A DNA stretch of 21,226 nt from CAG-791 sp045117315 (lineage in GTDB: Bacteria; Bacillota; Clostridia; Lachnospirales; Lachnospiraceae): NCBI GenBank assembly GCA_045117315.1, contig JBGUNJ010000053.1, positions 1-21,226 of the forward strand, in the 5' to 3' direction. The translations under genes and the position numbers were made by a program. Positions 1 to 6,691 of this stretch are shown here, one piece after another (the stretch's first letter is position 1; each line of letters begins with the position of its first letter). The notes under the pieces were generated by a model. It searched no databases. It worked only from the letters and a program-made list of their open reading frames with translations, and was not told the origin of the DNA.

Positions 1-147
1 CATCAGAGTGGATTTTCCGGCGCCGTTCTCTCCCATCAGTGTGTGGACAGTTCCGGGACGGACCTGGAGCTCGACACCGTCAAGAGCCTTTACGCCTGGA
101 AAGTACTTACATATCCCGTGCATTTCCAGAATAAATTCATCAGCCAA
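1..147 (-). CDS. Sugar-type ABC transporter ATP-binding protein, N-terminal part (runs off the left edge)
   Basis: Only the first 49 codons are present; the gene continues leftward. The translation shows the opening beta strands of an ABC ATPase (EMHGICKYFPGVKALDGV) and a Walker A motif GENGAGKST at residues 39-47. The pairing of F/YPGVKALD with MGENGAGKST is typical of RbsA/MglA-type double-ATPase subunits that energise import of monosaccharides or nucleosides, but the substrate cannot be read from this piece. The start is a TTG at 147 and not an ATG: a strong GGGGAGGTG lies 7 bases upstream, and the downstream ATG at 138 is in another frame. No substrate-binding protein or permease is visible in the window; they would be to the left. 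The AraC regulator at 699-1565 points the same way and could control this transporter (inference from position only). Confidence 0.85.
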   Translation of the reverse strand, partial: MADEFILEMHGICKYFPGVKALDGVELQVRPGTVHTLMGENGAGKSTLM

Positions 148-698
148 TTTGTTTCACCTCCCCTTTAAAAAAATGTTGGTACCGGGTGGACAGACCCGGT
201 AATCCTCCTGCTGCAATGAGCTCAAAGGAAACACGCTTCATCGTGGGTACGATCCACGTTGAAGAATAAACGCTCCGACACCCCCAGGGTGTGTTGCATG
301 CACCCCGCACGCGGCACAAACGGTGTTGGCATGTCTTTCAAAACAAGACATGCCAACCCGCGTACGGGGAGCAAGGCTCGATAGCGAGTCTTGATGAATG
401 AGTTTTCGGCTTTTTGCTGATCCCGAGTATACTTTTTACACAGAAAAATCCCATCCTGTTTATTGCTCCGGAATCCACCGATATTGCTCAGATAGTTTTT
501 CATCGAAAACTGTATCAGCAGATCAATCTTTCTGCCGGACAATATTCATTTCAGTATTTTTATTACTATCTCAGTCCCTTCGGAACTGTTACTGTCGACA
601 CGGAACATTGCGTCCCGCCCAAAACCACAACAATTCGAAAAACTCAAATTTAGCGGCTGTGAATAGAAACGTATTTTGCAATATATTTGTCTCTGGTT
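148..698. other. 551-bp intergenic region, hairpin-rich left half
   Basis: No convincing gene. The left half (235-393) is a chain of hairpins described separately. The right half (about 400-698) is AT-rich; I found no well-spaced sigma-A promoter in it on the minus strand, although the ABC transporter gene must be transcribed through or from here. The open frame at 222-542 on the minus strand is largely made of the palindromic repeats and is not taken as a gene. Confidence 0.6.
235..393. repeat. Chain of intergenic palindromes, nested
   Basis: Consecutive inverted repeats read directly from the sequence. (1) CTTCATCGTGG at 236-246 pairs with CCACGTTGAAG at 253-263 with one mismatch. (2) ACACCC 278-283 pairs with GGGTGT 287-292. 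(3) An outer stem CCCCGCACGCGG 303-314 / CCGCGTACGGGG 358-369 (one mismatch) encloses a perfect 13-bp stem 325-337 / 345-357 with a 7-base loop. (4) CAAGGCTCG 372-380 pairs with CGAGTCTTG 385-393. The single mismatch of the outer stem is a G-U pair in minus-strand RNA, so the structure may act in the leader of the ABC transporter transcript. The last palindrome recurs elsewhere in the window. Confidence 0.75.
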
Positions 699-1565
699 TT
701 ACTCCGGTCTGCTCACATTCAGCTGCCTGCTTTTCCTCCAGACAAGGGGAGGCATCCCTTCCATCTGTGAAAACAGGTTATCAAACCCTTTGGCGGAAAA
801 GCCTGTTCTCTCCGCAATCTCAGAGATTGTCCAGTCCGTCCGGATTAGAAGTGTTTTGGCATAATCCAGTTTCATTCGGTTCACATACTTTAAAGGAGAG
901 AAGCCGGTATCCCGTTTGAACTTGCGGGAAAAATGAAAACTGCTCATGGCAGCAAGATCGGCAAGTTCCTCCAGTGTGATCCTTCGCCCGATATTTTCAT
1001 TAATGAATGCAGTGACCTGGTCGATATAGGAAGCTCTTGCGACGTCCTGGGCGCTGCCGCCGTGCAGGTACTTTAAAATCTGATAAACTCGAAAAGATTC
1101 TTCGAATTTCGTCTCAGTTCTCCCATCTTCATAGAACTGCACTGTTTTCTCGAGAAATGCAGAGAGGGCTGCCGCATTCTGACTTTCAACTACCGGCCCC
1201 CGAAGTTCCAGAATATGCTGGCAGATCTCATGCGCATTGGATCCCTCAAAGTGAACATAATAGAACTCCAGTCCGTCCATGCCCGCATAATAATAGTGGG
1301 GTTCTCTGCAGTCTACCAGAACTGCATCCCCGGCCATCAGTCGATAGGAAGCTCCCCGGTAGTCCACATACAGGCATCCCTTTTTAACGCAGATCACAAG
1401 GATTGGAGAAAAGTAATCTCTGCGGATCGTATAGGTGTGTGTACAGTAATAATGTCCAATCTGCGTGATGTAAAAATACAGGGCTTTCGCAGTAGGCAGA
1501 GGCGTAAAAAGATGTCCGATGGACTTCCCCTGTACCCCCCGTCTCCTTAAGCAGCTCAAAATCAA
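699..1565 (-). CDS. AraC-family transcriptional regulator (5' end probably frameshifted)
   Basis: A 288-residue frame with an N-terminal cupin-like sensing domain (about residues 25-110, e.g. YVDYRG, GDAVLVDCREPHYYY, FYYVHFEG) and a C-terminal AraC/XylS DNA-binding domain. The two helix-turn-helix units are ITLEELADLAAMSSFHFSRKF and TISEIAERTGFSAKGFDNLF, at about residues 190-280. This layout is typical of sugar-responsive regulators in clostridia, and the neighbouring sugar-type ABC gene fits. The start is doubtful. The only in-frame upstream start is a TTG at 1565 with no good ribosome site. An ATG at 1572, in another frame, follows AAGG at a suitable distance and begins MKLDFELLKET. Removing one G from the GGGGGG at 1535-1540 would join that start to the body (MKLDFELLKETGVQGKSIGH). 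Either the run varies, or there is a one-base sequence error, or the short TTG form is real. Confidence 0.8.
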   Translation of the reverse strand: MILSCLRRRGVQGKSIGHLFTPLPTAKALYFYITQIGHYYCTHTYTIRRDYFSPILVICVKKGCLYVDYRGASYRLMAGDAVLVDCREPHYYYAGMDGLEFYYVHFEGSNAHEICQHILELRGPVVESQNAAALSAFLEKTVQFYEDGRTETKFEESFRVYQILKYLHGGSAQDVARASYIDQVTAFINENIGRRITLEELADLAAMSSFHFSRKFKRDTGFSPLKYVNRMKLDYAKTLLIRTDWTISEIAERTGFSAKGFDNLFSQMEGMPPLVWRKSRQLNVSRPE

Positions 1566-1775
1566 GTTTCATATCCCGCCTTACCTTACATACACTCTTA
1601 TTTCCTTCTCTTCACATTCAACGATATTCTTTTTCAAAGATATTCTTTAGACAGCTGTATCTTCCTGCAGATTGAGCTTCCTGCCCCAATAACCGCTGTA
1701 CACTCCCCTCGCAGGCCGTGTACATGTACCGCTGCGCGCGGCAATTCCAACGTGCCGGTGCAAAGCAGCGCGCCG

Positions 1776-1803
1776 TACAAACTCGATTATACAAACTCGA
1801 TTA
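1776..1803. repeat. Perfect 14-bp direct repeat, two adjacent copies
   Basis: TACAAACTCGATTA occurs at 1776-1789 and again, without spacer, at 1790-1803. No base differs, so the duplication is recent or the sites are under selection. Its role is unknown; it lies between two divergent regulator genes. Confidence 0.85.
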
Positions 1804-1882
1804 ACAGTTAGGGCTGTAACGAACAACACGGTCCGCAAAACAATTTGGGCAAAATCGGCGAACAATAGCGCAATATGAGGGG

Positions 1883-1910
1883 TTGCAGCTTTCCGTTTCA
1901 ATAGTAAAAT
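1883..1910 (+). promoter_or_regulatory. Predicted sigma-A promoter of the first TetR-family gene
   Basis: TTGCAG at 1883-1888 and TAAAAT at 1905-1910 are separated by 16 bp. Transcription would start near 1917, giving a leader of about 75 bases before the TTG start at 1991. Confidence 0.45.
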
Positions 1911-1942
1911 AGAATTATTAAAGAAAGAATAAAGGTTTTGTC

Positions 1943-1956
1943 ATTGGCCGGTCAAT
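1943..1956. promoter_or_regulatory. Candidate TetR operator
   Basis: ATTGGCCGGTCAAT is a 14-bp palindrome with a single mismatched pair, located between the predicted start of transcription and the TetR coding region. A TetR-family repressor bound here would block its own transcription. This is inferred from symmetry and position only. Confidence 0.4.
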
Positions 1957-1990
1957 ATTTCGAGGCTTCGCATAAACAGAGGAGAAACAT

Positions 1991-2575
1991 TTGTTTACGC
2001 CGATGAATGAAAAAAAACTGGAGAACCTCCGCAGAGCTAATGAAGAATCTCATCGTATCGTTGTAGATTCTCTTCGGGAGGCATTTTATCAGCTTCTTGA
2101 AACGAGGAACGTGAATGATATCAAAGTAGTTGATCTCGTCAAGACGGCAGGCGTTTCCCGGGGGGCATTTTACAAGCACTTTTACCTGGTTACAGATGTC
2201 TTAAAAGATGACATTCTGGCAACAGCAGAGGAAGTGCGAAAGGCAATGTGTTCTGATATTGGCTTGAACTGGGAGATTATCCTGGAGACGACATACTGCC
2301 AGAAAAAGAAAATTCTCTTATTGCTGAAGGCGGGTATGGGCATGGAGATACTGCACCAGCTTAACCACAGCATAGATGCCGTAGATGAACAATACAAACT
2401 GCGTATTGCTTCCTGGAACGGAATCATTTTTAATATCATTTTGTATTGCGCAGACCGCGGTTTCTCGGACTCCCCCCAGGCTCTCGCCAAACAGCTGTCA
2501 GGGATGTCCGCTCAGCTCCTGGATCCTGAACTCGCAGCAGCACTTGCGCGCGATTATGATGCGGGGTTTAAATGA
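1991..2575 (+). CDS. TetR/AcrR-family transcriptional regulator
   Basis: A 194-residue protein with an N-terminal TetR helix-turn-helix (about residues 18-66). The recognition region DLVKTAGVSRGAFYKHFYL is the family signature; the C-terminal all-helical ligand domain is unrelated to any regulator whose ligand I can name. The start is taken as TTG 1991 because GGAGA lies 5 bases upstream at 1981-1985. The ATG at 2003 would leave 17 bases between site and start. The gene is transcribed alone, away from the AraC-type gene, and ends before a strong terminator. No obvious target gene adjoins it apart from itself, so its regulon may lie elsewhere. Confidence 0.88.
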   Translation: MFTPMNEKKLENLRRANEESHRIVVDSLREAFYQLLETRNVNDIKVVDLVKTAGVSRGAFYKHFYLVTDVLKDDILATAEEVRKAMCSDIGLNWEIILETTYCQKKKILLLLKAGMGMEILHQLNHSIDAVDEQYKLRIASWNGIIFNIILYCADRGFSDSPQALAKQLSGMSAQLLDPELAAALARDYDAGFK

Positions 2576-2629
2576 CCTGGCAAAGTGTCATATGCAAGAC
2601 TCGCAAGTGGGTCCTGCGCGATGAAAAAT

Positions 2630-2670
2630 AAAGGAGCAGCAACCGAAAAAATATCGTTGCTGCTCCTTTT
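2630..2670 (+). terminator. Rho-independent terminator of the first TetR gene
   Basis: A perfect 14-bp stem, AAAGGAGCAGCAAC (2630-2643) and its complement (2656-2669), with a 12-base loop and a T run at the right end. It lies 55 bp after the TetR stop codon. A degenerate copy of the 38-bp dispersed repeat (2595-2632) runs directly into its left arm. Confidence 0.85.
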
Positions 2671-2736
2671 TATCAGTGAAAAATATCAGTGAAAAGCGCT
2701 GTCGAGCTTTTTTTCACCCTGGTCAGCTCAGCGAAC

Positions 2737-2952
2737 TCAGCCCAGGATTGTTTTCAGATCCTCTTCCGGAGTGCTGATCGGGGGAATGTTGTAGTTTTCA
2801 ACAAGGTAAATCAGTCCATTCGGAGAGATAAACGCCGGAAGCGAAGGACCGCGCCGGATATCCTTGATTCCAAGATAGAGAAGGGTAAGCAGGATACATA
2901 CTGCTTTCTGTTCGTACCAGGAAAGGATCATAGAAAGCGGAAGTTCATTAAT
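2737..2952 (-). pseudogene. hcp: C-terminal remnant of hydroxylamine reductase (hybrid-cluster protein)
   Basis: About 72 codons whose product matches, from memory of the family, the C-terminal end of Hcp: SWYEQKAVCILLTLLYLGIK, then a G-P-x-LPAFISPN motif and a terminal PEEDLKTILG followed by TGA. Full Hcp has about 520-550 residues and binds a 4Fe-4S and a hybrid Fe-S-O cluster; nearly all of it is missing here, including every N-terminal cluster cysteine. The frame upstream of about 2952 loses similarity and meets a stop near 2990. Just upstream, on the other strand, is a conjugative-element fragment, so the break point looks like an insertion or deletion junction. It is not expected to make a working enzyme. 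Confidence 0.7.
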
Positions 2953-3039
2953 CCAGAATGCGTCCGTCCGTGGAGATCGTTACGACCTGCTGAGTGATCG
3001 CGAACCGCTGGAATGAGAAGGAAAAGGAGGTGATGGCCG

Positions 3040-3264
3040 ATGCAGGAGGAAGTGGAAAGCAGGACAGTAAACCTTGCGATCAGCACGACGAAGCTGACGA
3101 TGCGGACGATTGTCCATGCGGGGATGATGTACCTCCGGCACAGAAAGCTGGTAAAGGATCTGAAAAAGAATGAAGTTCCTTCCGGAAAGCAGTCCGTGCA
3201 GGACCTGATCGGTCAGAAGCAGGGCGTTTCCAGTATCGATATCGCGAAAACTGACCTGCTCTGA
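3040..3264 (+). pseudogene. N-terminal remnant of a PcfB/DUF3801-family conjugation protein
   Basis: A 74-residue product opening MQEEVESRTVNLAISTTKL and containing GKQSVQDLIGQKQGVSSIDI, which I recognise as the N-terminal half of the DUF3801 (PcfB-like) proteins of Firmicutes integrative conjugative elements, usually near 150 residues. It stops abruptly after IAKTDLL, where the family continues into a second half. The start is sound: AAGGAGGTG lies 8 bases before ATG 3040. Immediately before it a plus-strand frame ends ...RYDLLSDREPLE with TGA at 3014-3016, possibly the tail of the gene that preceded it in the element. No relaxase, coupling protein or integrase is present, so this is debris. 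Bases 3265-3417 beyond it hold no gene I can support. Confidence 0.65.
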
Positions 3265-3417
3265 TGGCAGAAACATTATATTTATCTATTGTCTACTGTA
3301 CGGGGCGCGGTTCAGTGGCCCCTTTGCCCCTTTAATATTTGAATAGTCACGATGGCTGCACGTTGGACAATGTTTGATCCGGTAAAGAAACCTTTCGGCT
3401 TAAGCAGCTCCGGTTGG

Positions 3418-5397
3418 TTACAGATTCATTCCGGCAAAGAAACCGGCTTTGGTTGCCTCCGCAATATTGGCGGTTGCCTGTGCATCGCCGATCACGCGGA
3501 CATCGGAAAAGGCCTCTCTGGCTGCAGATTCGAGCGGATTATAGGGCTTTGTTCCAAGAGCCATGACCATGGTATCGAAGGGAAGGTCTTTTGCTTCCTG
3601 CGTGTGCAGGTCGGTCACGGTCACAGCATGTTCGCTGACCTTTTCGATCCGGTGGTCGGTCAGGATCTGCATACCGGATCCCAGGATAACGGGCATAATG
3701 GTCGCACGGGTCAGCGGCTCTTCCTTCATGAGGATGTCGCCAAGCATCTCCACGACAGTCACGTCCAGACCCTGCTCATGCAAAAGGTGTGCGGTCTCGA
3801 TGCCGATCTGGCCGCCGCCTGCGATCAGCACTTTTCCAGTCAGCTTTTCTGTCCCGTCCAGGACCTTGTCGGCAGGAATGACATTGGGATTTCCCTTTAC
3901 ACCGGGAATGCCGGGCACGAAAATCTGACCGCCCGTCGCCAGCAGGACGGCATCTGCCTTCAGGCTCTTCACATCTTCCGCTGTCATCTCTGTATTCAGA
4001 TGTACGTGCACATTTTCCATCTTCGCAAAAACGGCGGTAAAGAACTTCGGGATATGGTGCAGGATGTCCTTGCAGGGCGGTGCGCTGGCCAGCTTCACCT
4101 GGCCGCCGCAGAGTTCGGAGGCACGCTCATAAAGGTCCACATCATGCCCCCTGAGGGCCGCTGTATAAGCGGCTTCACAGCCTGCGGCACCGCCGCCGAT
4201 CACGGCCACATGCTTTTTGACATCTGTCCTGCTGACGCCCTGCGGGTATCTTGACTCTCTGCCCGCCAGGGGATTGATGGCGCAGCGCAGGGTGTTATTG
4301 TTCCAGATGCGCACGCCGATACAGTGGTTGCAGCCCACACAGCGGCGGACACACTCGCCTTCGCCTGCCTTCAGCTTGTTGGCAAGATCTGGATCCGCAA
4401 TCAGGGGACGCGCAAAGGAAATATAATCTGCTTCGCCCTTTTCCAGAACACTTTCCGCAAACTCCAGATCCTGCATGCGGCCGGAGACCAGCACCGGAAT
4501 GCTGACAGCCTGCCTGACCTGTCCGGCATAGCTTGTGAACATGCCTTTTTCGTGGTAGATCGTCGGGAACACCCAGGCCATGACCTGCTGTGTGCCGCCG
4601 GCGATATCGATGGCGTCCACACCTGCATTCTCCAGCATCTTTGCCAGTTCCACAGTATCATTGATCTGTCTTCCCTTCTCCCCGATCCCGTCATCTGCGG
4701 AGAGGCGGACGATAATGGGCATTATGGGGCCGTTGACCCTGCGCACCTCCGCGACCAGCTCCAGGAGGAACCTGGCCCTGTTGGCAAGGCTTCCGCCGTA
4801 TTCGTCGTCCCGGTTATTGAAAAAGGGAGAGAGGAACTGGGAGATCAGGTATCCCGCGTGGGCGTGGATGGCGACTGCATCAAAGCCAGCCTTTTTTGCA
4901 CGCAGGGCGCTCTGGCCGTAGGTCCTGACAAACTGATGGATCTCCTCCACACTCAGCCTGCGGACCGGACGGTCTGCGACAGGACAGCGGATCTCGCTGG
5001 GACCGACATTCATGGGCTCATCGATGCCGGAGCGGCCGGTCTCATAGGGAGAGCCCATGGCCTGTGCGCCGCCGCCGGGTGTGAGCAGGACCGCGATCTT
5101 TGCTCCCTGCAGATGGACTGCTTCCGTAAGCTCGGACATCATCGGAATATAGGCATCGTCATCCAGCCTTGCCGACCTGGGGTAGGGATCGATGGGATCC
5201 AGCTGCGCGCAGGCCTGGGTCTGCTGAGTGATGATCAGGCCGACGCCGCCTTTTGCACGCCGGGCATAGTAATCGATCTCCGGCCATGTCAGCATACCGT
5301 CAGATGCCGTGAAATGTGTCTCAGTCGGAGACATGACGATCCTGTTTCGAAGACTCATCCTGCCGATCATTCCGGGTTCCATTAGTTTTTCGTACAT
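3418..5397 (-). CDS. FAD/FMN/4Fe-4S NADH:flavin oxidoreductase (enoate reductase / BaiCD-FadH type)
   Basis: A 659-residue two-part oxidoreductase. The first 350 residues form the FMN-binding old-yellow-enzyme barrel (RIVMSPTETHF, AIHAHAGYLISQF, NNRDDEYGGSLANRARF). Then come cysteines 353, 356, 359 and 372 for a 4Fe-4S cluster, and an FAD/NAD(P)-binding half with GGGAAG near residue 401 and a second GGGQIG. Relatives reduce C=C bonds of enoates, 2,4-dienoyl-CoA or bile-acid 3-oxo-delta4 intermediates in anaerobes; the substrate here is unknown, and no bai neighbours are present. The start is ATG 5397 because AGAGG sits 6 bases upstream; a GTG at 5433 would add 12 residues without a ribosome site. 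The gene is divergent from a TetR gene that shares operator-like repeats with it. Confidence 0.85.
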   Translation of the reverse strand: MYEKLMEPGMIGRMSLRNRIVMSPTETHFTASDGMLTWPEIDYYARRAKGGVGLIITQQTQACAQLDPIDPYPRSARLDDDAYIPMMSELTEAVHLQGAKIAVLLTPGGGAQAMGSPYETGRSGIDEPMNVGPSEIRCPVADRPVRRLSVEEIHQFVRTYGQSALRAKKAGFDAVAIHAHAGYLISQFLSPFFNNRDDEYGGSLANRARFLLELVAEVRRVNGPIMPIIVRLSADDGIGEKGRQINDTVELAKMLENAGVDAIDIAGGTQQVMAWVFPTIYHEKGMFTSYAGQVRQAVSIPVLVSGRMQDLEFAESVLEKGEADYISFARPLIADPDLANKLKAGEGECVRRCVGCNHCIGVRIWNNNTLRCAINPLAGRESRYPQGVSRTDVKKHVAVIGGGAAGCEAAYTAALRGHDVDLYERASELCGGQVKLASAPPCKDILHHIPKFFTAVFAKMENVHVHLNTEMTAEDVKSLKADAVLLATGGQIFVPGIPGVKGNPNVIPADKVLDGTEKLTGKVLIAGGGQIGIETAHLLHEQGLDVTVVEMLGDILMKEEPLTRATIMPVILGSGMQILTDHRIEKVSEHAVTVTDLHTQEAKDLPFDTMVMALGTKPYNPLESAAREAFSDVRVIGDAQATANIAEATKAGFFAGMNL

Positions 5398-5517
5398 AGC
5401 ATACCTCTTTTCATTCGGGGGTGTTTGCGGCACGCAGCCGTGATACTAAAGAAGAAACATTATTGGATCTTTTTTTGTCTGTTGAAAAATCTAATATTAG
5501 TTCTTGATTTGCAAATC

Positions 5518-5532
5518 GAACATGTTTTATAT
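5518..5532. promoter_or_regulatory. Operator-like site 1, at the predicted start of the oxidoreductase transcript
   Basis: GAACATGTTTTATAT, identical to the site at 5574-5588. Its core AACATGTT is a perfect 8-bp palindrome. It lies just downstream of the minus-strand -10 box (5537-5542), where a bound repressor would block the oxidoreductase promoter. Confidence 0.55.
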
Positions 5533-5536
5533 ATTC

Positions 5537-5565
5537 ACAATAACCTGTGCTCATTCGTTCGTCAA
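5537..5565 (-). promoter_or_regulatory. Predicted sigma-A promoter of the flavin oxidoreductase
   Basis: On the minus strand TTGACG (5560-5565) is followed after exactly 17 bp by TATTGT (5537-5542). Transcription would start near 5530, inside operator-like site 1, giving a leader of roughly 130 bases. Confidence 0.5.
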
Positions 5566-5573
5566 CATTAATA

Positions 5574-5588
5574 GAACATGTTTTATAT
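5574..5588. promoter_or_regulatory. Operator-like site 2, upstream of the oxidoreductase -35 box
   Basis: A second exact GAACATGTTTTATAT, 56 bp from the first (start to start) and 8 bp upstream of the minus-strand -35 box. Two identical 15-mers flanking one promoter are unlikely by chance. Confidence 0.55.
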
Positions 5589-5678
5589 TTTATGCATTTA
5601 TATTCCGTATCTTCCAATGACAGAGAAAGGCACTGCATGGATCCCGGCGGAAGTATCCAACTGGAATGCCTTCATTAT

Positions 5679-5707
5679 TTGCAATCCGATTTCAGATGCT
5701 ATATACT
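5679..5707 (+). promoter_or_regulatory. Predicted sigma-A promoter of the second TetR gene
   Basis: TTGCAA (5679-5684), 17 bp, TATACT (5702-5707). The spacing is ideal and the boxes are near consensus. The start of transcription would be near 5714, leaving a leader of about 37 bases. Confidence 0.65.
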
Positions 5708-5720
5708 CAGTCCATGAATC

Positions 5721-5735
5721 GAACTTGTTTTATTT
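5721..5735. promoter_or_regulatory. Operator-like site 3, in the TetR leader
   Basis: GAACTTGTTTTATTT differs at two of fifteen bases from the exact pair at 5518 and 5574. It lies just after the predicted TetR transcription start, mirroring the placement of site 1 on the other promoter. Confidence 0.5.
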
Positions 5736-5750
5736 AAGAGAGGTAAAAAA

Positions 5751-6371
5751 ATGCCCAGAAGAAGTGGCCGTCCATCAAAAGGTGAGGACAATCCAGACAG
5801 CAGGAAAAAGATCATCGATGCAGCAGTCACACTCATCCGTACAAAAGGGGCTGACGCCGTCACTGTGCGAAGTGTCTGCAGAGAAGCGGATCTGTCTATA
5901 GGCACCTTTTATCATTATTTTAGGGACAAGGATGATCTGATGATGTTTTTTTTACGGGAGACTTCGTTCGATGGGTTTTCCCTTCAGACTGATCTGTCAC
6001 AGCCAGGAGACCGGATCAGCGAACTGTATATGCTTCTGATCGGTCGCTACATGGAACTCGGACTTGATTTTATGAAAAGTTTTTATTCAACCGGCAACCG
6101 TTCCCTCTCTGCTTATATGGGGGAAGAGGATGGATGCTTTGCTCCGGAAACAGTGATGGCAAGAAGTGAAAAAGAACTGAATGCTGCCCAGGAAGCCGGC
6201 TATATAACCCCATCGGCAGATATTCACACTTTGTGTAAGGATATCTGCACGATTGTAAAAGGCTGTGTTTTTGAATGGTGTTTGAATGACGGAAACCCGG
6301 ATGTAGAGAAGATCCTTTACCGGATTATTAACCATTATCTCTCCCCTTATAGAGAGAGCATCAGGGAGTAA
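5751..6371 (+). CDS. TetR/AcrR-family transcriptional regulator, divergent from the oxidoreductase
   Basis: A 206-residue protein. The basic N-terminus RRSGRPSKG leads into the TetR helix-turn-helix (about residues 18-65), with TVRSVCREADLSIGTFYHYF as recognition helix. The C-terminal part resembles the ligand domains of many clostridial TetR proteins, without a nameable ligand. GAGG lies 7 bases upstream of ATG 5750/5751. Divergent orientation, about 350 bp of shared DNA and three operator-like sites placed at both promoters suggest that it represses both itself and the flavin reductase and is released by the reductase's substrate. This is a common arrangement for xenobiotic ene-reductases; here it is inferred, not shown. 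Confidence 0.88.
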   Translation: MPRRSGRPSKGEDNPDSRKKIIDAAVTLIRTKGADAVTVRSVCREADLSIGTFYHYFRDKDDLMMFFLRETSFDGFSLQTDLSQPGDRISELYMLLIGRYMELGLDFMKSFYSTGNRSLSAYMGEEDGCFAPETVMARSEKELNAAQEAGYITPSADIHTLCKDICTIVKGCVFEWCLNDGNPDVEKILYRIINHYLSPYRESIRE

Positions 6372-6417
6372 CCAGCTCTCCCCCGTGTCGGTTATGCTGC
6401 CGGACAGGGGGTGCAAC

Positions 6418-6558
6418 TTGATACCTGTTCCTTACATCAACGTTGTTGAAGCCGGTCAGAACATCAACAGGATGCGAATTGCTGCCTGCATTTCCGTAAA
6501 GGACATGCAGGCTGTGTTTGGCTTCGCAACTCCGCAGGCTATCTACAAGTGGATATAA
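6418..6558 (+). pseudogene. XRE-family helix-turn-helix regulator, truncated
   Basis: A 46-residue reading frame from TTG 6418 (AGGGGGTG just upstream). Residues such as INVVEAGQNINRMRIAACIS followed by VKDMQAVFGFATPQAIYKW match the first two thirds of a very common clostridial XRE domain that normally continues about 25 residues past YKW with a P-S/T-x-DNL motif. Here the frame ends one codon after YKW at TAA 6556-6558, where the sequence passes into an unrelated gene tail. Probably non-functional, since the last helices of the fold are missing. A hairpin with CCCCC/GGGGG arms (about 6380-6411) separates it from the TetR gene. Confidence 0.6.
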
Positions 6559-6691
6559 GGAAGTTCTTGCGGAGCATAATAAGTCGGTCATAGAAAGCTA
6601 TGACCTGGTGGAAACGGATACAGAACTGTTCATTTCAGAGCGTGTGAACAATCTTTTGTTCAGGAAAAACAGGATGAGGGGACATGTCTGA
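6545..6691 (+). pseudogene. Orphan C-terminal tail of an unidentified gene
   Basis: In the frame ending at TGA 6689-6691 the product is protein-like: EVLAEHNKSVIESYDL, then VETDTELFISERVNNL and LFRKNRMRGHV. I do not recognise the family. There is no start codon with a ribosome site; the frame simply begins where the XRE fragment ends, so a deletion appears to have fused the two. Its TGA overlaps the ATG of the acetyltransferase by one base (TGATG), the normal sign of an ancestral operon. Confidence 0.4.

Larger units (their letters stand above)
1573..1990. other. 418-bp divergent intergenic region between araC-type and tetR-type genes
   Basis: No credible gene; the minus-strand open frame at 1647-1901 matches nothing I know. 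On the araC side, GATATTCTTT occurs twice, at 1623-1632 and 1639-1648, start to start 16 bp and about 50-75 bp before the gene. Such spaced direct repeats are the usual form of AraC-family binding sites, so autoregulation is possible (inference). The middle holds a perfect 14-bp tandem repeat and GC-rich alternating sequence around 1730-1775. The tetR promoter and a possible operator lie at the right end. Confidence 0.5.

Noticed and set aside
222..542. 106-residue minus-strand open frame
   Set aside because: Its second half is only a translation of the palindromic intergenic repeats, and there is no ribosome site before its start.
1647..1901. 84-residue minus-strand open frame between the two regulators
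   Set aside because: No recognisable family and no ribosome site; it covers the tandem repeat and candidate promoter DNA.
3352..5385. Two plus-strand open frames of 300 and 353 residues
   Set aside because: They are opposite-strand shadows of the flavin oxidoreductase, which has clear family motifs throughout; the shadows show no domain.
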